Below, one piece after another: positions 53,957-58,518 of a stretch of DNA of 58,518 nt. How positions within the stretch are numbered: position 1 is the stretch's first letter; every line of letters begins with the position of its first letter. Source of the DNA: a virus; IMG/VR virus record IMGVR_UViG_3300047472_000128, positions 1 to 58,518 of that record; one strand, given 5' to 3'. The notes below the pieces were generated by a model. That model saw only the letters and a program-made list of their open reading frames with translations, did no database searches and was not told the DNA's origin. Made by a program: the position numbers and the translations under genes.

Positions 53957-54426
53957 CGACGGCACCCGTCTGCGCAGTCGGGGGTGCAGGGGTTGCCGTT
54001 GGCCATGTTGGTGAGGTCTTGGCGTTCGGGCCAGGTGTAGCCGATGGTGTCGGCGAACGCTTTGATCTTGGGTGCGCCGTACTGGACGTAGTCGACCGCG
54101 TCCATCGCCTCGGCCACGTCATCACGGCCAGCGAGCCATGCGAGTTCGCGGAGCTTGTCCACGGATCGGCCAGCGCTGATCCCCCGGTGGTCTTCGATCT
54201 TCCCGAGCGCGAACTGGTAGTAGTCCGCGGTCTCCCCGTCGAGGTCCCGGGGCGGGTTGTTCCACTCGTCGGCGGTCGTCCCCTCCTTCAGGAACGGCTT
54301 CGCCTGGTCGAACGGCAGGAACATGAACAGGGCCTCGCGGCGGAACCCGAAGAAGTCGTTCGCGTCGTCGGCCAGGATCTCCTCAACGCGGGCGAGGATC
54401 TCTTCGGGTGTGCGGGTGAGCGGCAT
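53953..54426 (-). CDS. Hypothetical protein
   Basis: 157 residues, GAAGGG site. TPEEILARVEEILADDANDFFGFRREALFMFLPFDQAKPFLKEG and GETADYYQFALGKIEDHRGISAGRSVDKLRELAWLAGRDDVAEAMDAVDYVQYGAPKIKAFADTIG look like one helical domain. It ends in a Cys cluster, CTPDCADGC. The pattern is known to me from uncharacterised actinobacteriophage genes only. Confidence 0.68.
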   Translation of the reverse strand: MPLTRTPEEILARVEEILADDANDFFGFRREALFMFLPFDQAKPFLKEGTTADEWNNPPRDLDGETADYYQFALGKIEDHRGISAGRSVDKLRELAWLAGRDDVAEAMDAVDYVQYGAPKIKAFADTIGYTWPERQDLTNMANGNPCTPDCADGCRR

Positions 54427-54440
54427 GGGATGCCCTTCGG

Positions 54441-54902
54441 TTAGTTGTGGTCTGCGGTTTCGTGGTTGAGGGCTTGGTGGGCGAGTTCGGCGAGGGTGAC
54501 GCCGTCCTGGTTGCCGTCGAGGTCGCGGGCGGTGACGAGGACGGTGGTGGTTCCGTCCATGCCGCAGGCTCGGTCGCAGTGGAGGAACACGATGGCTTTG
54601 GGCCGTTCCTCGCTGGCGGGCATGGTCCCGATCTTGAACCGGTCGAGGATGCCTTCCTGATCACCGTCTTCGTCGCCGAGGATGCGGACCCGTTCGGCTT
54701 CGATGGCGGCACCGATGGGGTCGCGGTCGGTTGTCGGGTATTTGACATCGTTCGCCCATTCGCCGGTGGTGAGGGCGACGGTGACGGCTTGGACGATGGC
54801 TTGCGCAACCCAAGGGCGTTGGTCGCGGTCGCCCATCGAGTAGGAGTGGAGCAGGAACGTGGCCGCGTCGGTCGCGACCTGCTTCGGGGTTTTGTCGCTC
54901 AT
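54441..54902 (-). CDS. Hypothetical protein
   Basis: 153 residues from ATG 54900-54902 at a CCGAATGA junction. TPKQVATDAATFLLHSYSMGDRDQRPWVAQAIVQAVTVALTTG is helical; ERPKAIVFLHCDRACGMDGTTTVLVTARDLDGNQDGVTLAELAHQALNHE contains two Cys. Probably a small alpha/beta domain. Function unknown. Confidence 0.65.
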   Translation of the reverse strand: MSDKTPKQVATDAATFLLHSYSMGDRDQRPWVAQAIVQAVTVALTTGEWANDVKYPTTDRDPIGAAIEAERVRILGDEDGDQEGILDRFKIGTMPASEERPKAIVFLHCDRACGMDGTTTVLVTARDLDGNQDGVTLAELAHQALNHETADHN

Positions 54903-55144
54903 TCGGTTGGCTCCGGGAGTAGCGGGAACGGGCATGGGGGGATCTTCGTCACCCGGTAGCCAGCGGCAGCGAGTTCTTCGAGGAACGACCCGACGTGATG
55001 GGACAGCGGGTGCGCCCCAGCGCGCATGGCCTTCCACGATTCGAGGGCGTCGAGCAGCGTCGCGTACATGTCGTCATGCTCGCCTAGGTCGTCTGCCCGG
55101 ATGTCGTCGAGGTCCGGGTCTGGGGGGTCGATCGGGTAGCTCAT
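54899..55144 (-). CDS. Small acidic protein
   Basis: 81 residues at a CCGAATGA junction. IDPPDPDLDDIRADDLGEHDDMYATLLDALESWKAMRAG, then VGSFLEELAAAGYRVTKIP. Acidic start, helical end. Unknown function. Confidence 0.62.
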   Translation of the reverse strand: MSYPIDPPDPDLDDIRADDLGEHDDMYATLLDALESWKAMRAGAHPLSHHVGSFLEELAAAGYRVTKIPPCPFPLLPEPTE

Positions 55145-55347
55145 TCGGCGCCTCGGGTTTCTAGGGATTGGATGAGGTTCCGCATGCGGTGCTCGTACGC
55201 CATCTGCATGCCGGGGTCGGGGAACGCGGGATCGGTATCGCTGGTGAGGTGATCGGTGAGGAGAAGCGCGGCGGTGGTGAACACCTTCCGGTCGACCTCG
55301 CGCAGCCCAGCCAACGCGGCTTCACGACCACCGATGATCGCGCTCAT
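55141..55347 (-). CDS. Small helical protein
   Basis: 68 residues from ATG 55345-55347. GGREAALAGLREVDRKVFTTAALLLTDHL then MQMAYEHRMRNLIQSLETRGAE. Two helices. Shares the stop-start junction type with its neighbours. Unknown function. Confidence 0.62.
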   Translation of the reverse strand: MSAIIGGREAALAGLREVDRKVFTTAALLLTDHLTSDTDPAFPDPGMQMAYEHRMRNLIQSLETRGAE

Positions 55348-55634
55348 TCGGAGGCTGCCCGGAGGCGGAGCATCTCCGCGATCAGGGCCGGTTCGTTGTC
55401 CACTCTCCACGGGATGAGGTCGTGCGCGGCCCGCAACGACTCGTACGTGTCGTGGCGCTCCCCGGCGTACAGCGGGCTGAACATGTTCTGATCAGAGTAC
55501 GCGCATGTCTCCGCAGTGGAGTAGGTCCGCCACCTACTGCCCCCAGGGTCCGGGTGGCAGCGGCACTCCCACTCGGTGATGACCCAGCCATCGCCGCTTG
55601 GTGCGCCTTTCATGTTCTTTGTGGCTTCGTTCAT
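55344..55634 (-). CDS. Hypothetical protein
   Basis: 96 residues from ATG 55632-55634. GWVITEWECRCHPDPGGSRWRTYSTAETCAYSDQNMFSPLYAGERHDTYESLRAAHDLIPWRVD: a CxC plus further Cys, then a helix. Typical small phage protein, unknown function. Confidence 0.62.
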   Translation of the reverse strand: MNEATKNMKGAPSGDGWVITEWECRCHPDPGGSRWRTYSTAETCAYSDQNMFSPLYAGERHDTYESLRAAHDLIPWRVDNEPALIAEMLRLRAASE

Positions 55635-55894
55635 TCGGTGCTCCCTTCGAGGATCGCCCGGTTTGCCTGGTCCTTCTCGGCGCGCCATTTCTGGTAGAGC
55701 AGATCTTCGGCTTTGGCCTTGGCTTTGGCCTTTTTCTGGGCTTCGGTACGCACCTGGTGGCGGCGCAGCAGTTCCTGTTGCACGGACTCTTCCCATGCGA
55801 GTTTGAACGCTGCGAGCGCCTCGGTGGCCTTTTCGATCGCATACCGGAACTCGAACGACCGGAGTTGCGCCTCGGTGAGCTGGGTGTCGCTCAT
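55631..55894 (-). CDS. Coiled-coil protein
   Basis: 87 residues. Nearly the whole chain is a charged helix (EAQLRSFEFRYAIEKATEALAAFKLAWEESVQQELLRRHQVRTEAQKKAKAKAKAEDLL). Ends AILEGSTE, where the codons also provide the ribosome site of the next gene. Probably a structural or adaptor helix. Confidence 0.65.
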   Translation of the reverse strand: MSDTQLTEAQLRSFEFRYAIEKATEALAAFKLAWEESVQQELLRRHQVRTEAQKKAKAKAKAEDLLYQKWRAEKDQANRAILEGSTE

Positions 55895-56655
55895 TCGGTG
55901 GTGCTCCCTTCGAGGATGTTGCCTTCATTAAACATGGCCGTCATGGCGCGTCGGAAAGCGGGGCCTGCCGCTGCTAGTTGTTGTTCCGACAGGTTCAACT
56001 CGTCGAGCATCCTGCGCACCACGGACGCGAGTTTGCCGCCTTGCTCTTGGGCTGCGGTGATCCGCCGTTCCTCAATGTTCAACTTCGCTGCGTCGATGCA
56101 CAGTTTCGACAGCCGGTCCCGTTCGTGACCGTCCAACGTGATGATCGCCCGGTGGTCTTCCCGGCTGATGTACAGCTCGCCACCCTTGCTCATCTCGTAC
56201 ACGTTGCCGATCACCGTCTTGTACAAAGCGAGCTGCCCCGGCGTGAGCCCGATCCTGAGCGCCATGTCCTCGTGCGGCTCCTCCTCGCCGCCGGGTTCGC
56301 CCTCGGCGCGCCACATCACATCGCCGGCTATACCGCGGTGCTGGATGGCGTTGAGGAGTTCGGCGTACATGGCGACGCGCCGGGCTGAGAGGCTGATGAG
56401 GTTGAGGATGGTTTGGATGGGGTCGACCCATTGGTCAGGTATTAACCCCCAGGCGTTGAGGGCTTGGGTGGCGATTTTGGTTTCTTGGGCGGTTTTGGTG
56501 TGTTCGTCCAACGTTTTGCCGGCGTGTGCTCGGCAGGCGTGGGTTCCTGGTGTTACCCAGTTGGAGCAGGGTTTGCCGTCTTTTCGGTGGTATCCGTAGT
56601 CGCCGCATATTTTTGAGGGTTTGTGGGCTGGTTTGATATAGTTAGTTCTGGACAT
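55891..56655 (-). CDS. Possible terminase small subunit with N-terminal zinc knuckle
   Basis: 254 residues, AAGGA site. ICGDYGYHRKDGKPCSNWVTPGTHACRAHAG (about 17-47) is a C...C.NW...GT..CRxH knuckle found at the start of several phage small-terminase-type proteins. The remainder is helical (DQWVDPIQTILNLISLSARRVAMYAELLNAIQ; IGLTPGQLALYKTVIGNVYEMSKGGEL; SKLCIDAAKLNIEERRITAAQEQGGKLASVVRRMLDEL), fitting an oligomeric DNA-binding protein. Distance from terL is a weakness. It has its own palindromic promoter upstream. Confidence 0.5.
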   Translation of the reverse strand: MSRTNYIKPAHKPSKICGDYGYHRKDGKPCSNWVTPGTHACRAHAGKTLDEHTKTAQETKIATQALNAWGLIPDQWVDPIQTILNLISLSARRVAMYAELLNAIQHRGIAGDVMWRAEGEPGGEEEPHEDMALRIGLTPGQLALYKTVIGNVYEMSKGGELYISREDHRAIITLDGHERDRLSKLCIDAAKLNIEERRITAAQEQGGKLASVVRRMLDELNLSEQQLAAAGPAFRRAMTAMFNEGNILEGSTTE

Positions 56656-56710
56656 GGGGTGTCCTTCTTATGGCTTGGTGTCATAGGTTGTTCACGTCCG
56701 CCCGGGAATG

Positions 56711-56741
56711 GTCCTATATAGGACTGTACCCCTCATTTCAA
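56711..56741 (-). promoter_or_regulatory. Promoter with 14-bp perfect palindrome over the -10 box
   Basis: On the minus strand TTGAAA (56741-56736), 17 bp, TATAGG (56718-56713). GTCCTATATAGGAC (56711-56724) is a perfect palindrome around TATATA covering the -10, hence a candidate operator. It drives the gene at 56655 and the block behind it. Confidence 0.6.
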
Positions 56742-57034
56742 CGCGATGAACCTTGCCCGGGCTTCGTCGCTCATCGGGACGCGCCAGATGCCCTTGATGG
56801 AACTCATGCCGAGGTCGGAGGGGTTGAGGCATGCTCCGTCTCGGCGGTGCTTGTCGAATCCGTGGACTCCGCCGAAGGTGCGGTGGCATCCCGAGGCAGC
56901 GCAGTGGGCCTCTGCGAGGGTGTGGGCCGCTGGCATGTTCCGTCGCACGGCCTGGATGCCCCGTGCCGCTGCGGCCTGAGGCCAGGGGCGGCCTTGCGGG
57001 TGTTGTTGGTGGGGTTGGATGCGTTGGCCTTCAT
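56733..57034 (-). pseudogene. Cys/His protein gene with a -1 frameshift
   Basis: ATG 57032-57034 with AGGAGG begins MKANASNPTNNTRKAAPGL with high GC at third codon positions; good coding text then moves to the -1 frame: AHCAASGCHRTFGG and VHGFDKHRRDGACLNP, ending at 56733. The result would be about 100 residues with a C...C...H...C finger, a type common in actinobacteriophages (FGG, FDxHR, GxCLNP). Either a natural slip or a one-base error. A frame from GTG 57128 avoids the shift but has poor codon use. Confidence 0.5.
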
Positions 57035-57124
57035 CGTGCCTCCTGGTTGATCTGAGCCTGTTTTGATCTTGAAGGGAAGCCCCTGAGAACGCCTGAGAGC
57101 TTCCAGGCGCCCCAGGGGTAGCGC

Positions 57125-57661
57125 TCACCCCTCAGGAACCGGTCCTGAGCCCGCTACGGCCCTCCCAACGGTCGCTGCGACCACGTCGGGCGGGAACTCC
57201 CAGACCAGCGGCGGCGCGTCAAACTCGGGCACGTGGAACCGCAGCGTCGTCGCCTCGAACGGCACCGGGTTGTCCCACATGCAGAAGAACCGGGGTGTGT
57301 TGCCGGTCAACTCGGCGAGCGCGACCAGCTGCTCCCACGTCGGGTACAGGGCGCCGCGCTCCCACATGTCCACGTCGGGCTCAGCGGCGAGGCAGGCCGT
57401 GTCGACCTCCGGGCCGTAGAGCCCTTTGGCGTCGAGGGCGAAGCTGATCGCGGCGGGACGGACGAGGCCCGCCTGCCACATGCGCTTGGCCTCGGCAAGT
57501 GACCGTTCGATTCGGGCATCGCCGGCGGCTTGGGCGAGCTTGTCGCGGTTACGGTCGGTGCGGATCTTCGCGTGGAGGGCGGTGACCTGATCGTCGGTGA
57601 GGCGAACCCCGGCTTTGCCCCAGTGTCCTCGGCGTTTGATGGGCGGCGGCGGGGTGGGCAT
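57125..57661 (-). CDS. Hypothetical protein
   Basis: 178 residues from ATG 57659-57661 (TGATG overlap). RRGHWGKAGVRLTDDQVTALHAKIRTDRNRDKLAQAAGDARIERSLAEAKRMWQAGLVRPAAISFALD looks helical; AAEPDVDMWERGALYPTWEQLVALAELTGNTPRFFCMWDNPVPFEA resembles a HTH-like helix pair followed by a W-rich strand (XRE-style LYPTWEQLVALAELTG). It could be a regulator with a partner domain; not certain. Confidence 0.62.
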   Translation of the reverse strand: MPTPPPPIKRRGHWGKAGVRLTDDQVTALHAKIRTDRNRDKLAQAAGDARIERSLAEAKRMWQAGLVRPAAISFALDAKGLYGPEVDTACLAAEPDVDMWERGALYPTWEQLVALAELTGNTPRFFCMWDNPVPFEATTLRFHVPEFDAPPLVWEFPPDVVAATVGRAVAGSGPVPEG

Positions 57662-57927
57662 CAGGCTTCCATTTCGGCGGAGCGGATCGAGGCGAGGATC
57701 TCGGCGGCCAGCCATTCCGGGCGGCCCCAGATGACGTTGGGTTCGCGGTGGGGTTGCTGGGTGATCCGGGTGACGGTGCTGTGGTCGTCGTGGTCGATGG
57801 GCAGGGCGCGCATGATCGCGGCGGTGAGCTGCTCGTCGGTGAGTGCGTGGGGCCAGTCGCATCTCTGGTCGCGGAGCATGCGGGAGACCTCGTCGCGGGC
57901 GGCGGCGATTTCGGCTTCGGTGGTCAT
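57661..57927 (-). CDS. Small hypothetical protein
   Basis: 88 residues from ATG 57925-57927 (TGATG overlap). AARDEVSRMLRDQRCDWPHALTDEQLTAAIMRALPIDHDDHSTVTRITQQ then IWGRPEWLAAEILASIRS. Helical. Function unknown. Confidence 0.62.
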   Translation of the reverse strand: MTTEAEIAAARDEVSRMLRDQRCDWPHALTDEQLTAAIMRALPIDHDDHSTVTRITQQPHREPNVIWGRPEWLAAEILASIRSAEMEA

Positions 57928-58518
57928 CACTGCTGCCTCCATCCGGGGCCGAGGTTGGCGTGGACTTTGCCGCAGGGGACGCATTGCGCTTTTCGGGTGT
58001 AGCCCTCGTCGAGGGACACGGACACCCAGCTTGTGGAGCCGCAGGCTGGGCAACGGTGCTCGGCGTCGGCGGACGGTTCGCCGGTCCGGGCGGCGTTGCC
58101 GGTGTTGACGATGCCGCCGGTGGCGAGTTTGGGCCAGGTGCGGGGGTTGGGGTGTGCGTTGGTGGAGTGGTCGCCTTCGTGGCCCTTGGCGAGGAAGCAG
58201 GTGAGGGTGTTGCTGCTGCCATGCCATCCGTCTGCCCTGCACCATTCGACGGGCGCCGTGACGATCGGGTAGCCGGGCCCGGTGGGGGGTTGGTTGTCGT
58301 GGTCGCCGGGGTGGCCTTCGGGGAGGAAGCAGGCGAGTCGGGCGAGGTGGGGTTCGGCGACGGGGAAGCCGGGGCAGAGCTTCGGGGGGGTGGGGAGTTC
58401 GGCGAGGGGCGGCATGTCGAGCTGGTCGGCGAGTTTTTCGATGGGGCCGCAGTCGGGGCACTCGATGAACTCCCAGAGTTTGGCGTTCTCGCCGGTCAGC
58501 TTGCCGAGGGCGGCGGCG
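57927..58518 (-). CDS. Junction-spanning Cys/His-rich protein, C-terminal part
   Basis: Continues in frame from the gene beginning at 453 after closure of the circle. It holds two copies of C-x4-GH-x-G-x-H (CFLPEGHPGDH and CFLAKGHEGDH) and a final ribbon, CPACGSTSW ... CVPCGKVH. Across the junction the protein has about 10 cysteines in three groups. The internal ATG at 58415 is not the likely start because the better-supported start lies across the junction. Confidence 0.8.
   Translation of the reverse strand, partial: AAALGKLTGENAKLWEFIECPDCGPIEKLADQLDMPPLAELPTPPKLCPGFPVAEPHLARLACFLPEGHPGDHDNQPPTGPGYPIVTAPVEWCRADGWHGSSNTLTCFLAKGHEGDHSTNAHPNPRTWPKLATGGIVNTGNAARTGEPSADAEHRCPACGSTSWVSVSLDEGYTRKAQCVPCGKVHANLGPGWRQQ
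58392..58518. repeat. 127-bp exact direct terminal repeat (right copy)
   Basis: Same sequence as 1-127. The non-redundant genome unit is therefore 1-58391. It lies inside the coding sequence of the junction-spanning zinc-ribbon gene. Confidence 0.95.

Noticed and set aside
1-58518. Integrase, excisionase and attachment site
   Set aside because: No tyrosine or serine recombinase motif seen in any frame. The small HTH at 46002 resembles AlpA/Xis folds but alone does not show lysogeny.

Overview
The window is one complete, circularly closed phage genome unit of about 58.4 kb. Positions 1-127 recur exactly at 58392-58518, and one gene reads through the junction in frame, so the non-redundant unit is 1-58391. 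High GC content, GTG starts, a WhiB-like protein, a BldC-like protein, an Lsr2-like protein and TTGNNN/TANNNT promoters point to a siphovirus of Actinomycetota. I could not identify the host genus, and I see no integrase, DNA polymerase, primase or helicase.

Layout. (1) 450-5038, minus: a replication-initiator-like gene containing palindromic iterons (probable origin), a divergent small membrane protein, and a tight string of small genes that includes a polynucleotide-kinase-like P-loop protein. (2) 5060-11117, plus: a bidirectional promoter/operator, a Cro-like HTH protein, about ten small translationally coupled genes (including an HTH-SLOG fusion), a YqaJ exonuclease plus RecT recombination pair, and a WhiB-like protein with an added zinc ribbon. 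(3) 11081-15738, minus: sugar and methyl transferases, an NAD epimerase and a BldC-like regulator. (4) 15751-40350, minus: the virion module in reverse order: minor tail proteins, tape measure, frameshifted tail chaperone, head-tail joining proteins, major tail protein, two capsid-type proteins, prohead protease, a 1251-residue MuF/2H-phosphoesterase/protease polyprotein, methyltransferase, an intein-interrupted portal, small membrane proteins and the large terminase. (5) 40360-46268, minus: many small overlapping genes, an HNH nuclease, an XRE regulator and a cytosine-5 DNA methylase. (6) 46307-48808, plus: two strong promoters sharing an operator drive an operon ending in an ECF-type sigma factor. 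(7) 48884-51510, minus: Lsr2-like protein, holin-like protein and endolysin. (8) 51511-52031: structured non-coding DNA with two tRNA-like remnants. (9) 52032-58518, minus, running into region 1: many small genes including a MerR regulator and a possible small terminase.

The genes suggest replication by host polymerase from an initiator-bound origin, RecE/RecT-type recombination, and virion or DNA decoration by glycosyl- and methyltransferases. Regulation appears layered: palindromic operators, several phage copies of actinobacterial regulators (WhiB, BldC, Lsr2, ECF sigma), and extensive translational coupling through 4-8 nt start/stop overlaps. All functional names are from reading motifs by eye; no database search was run.
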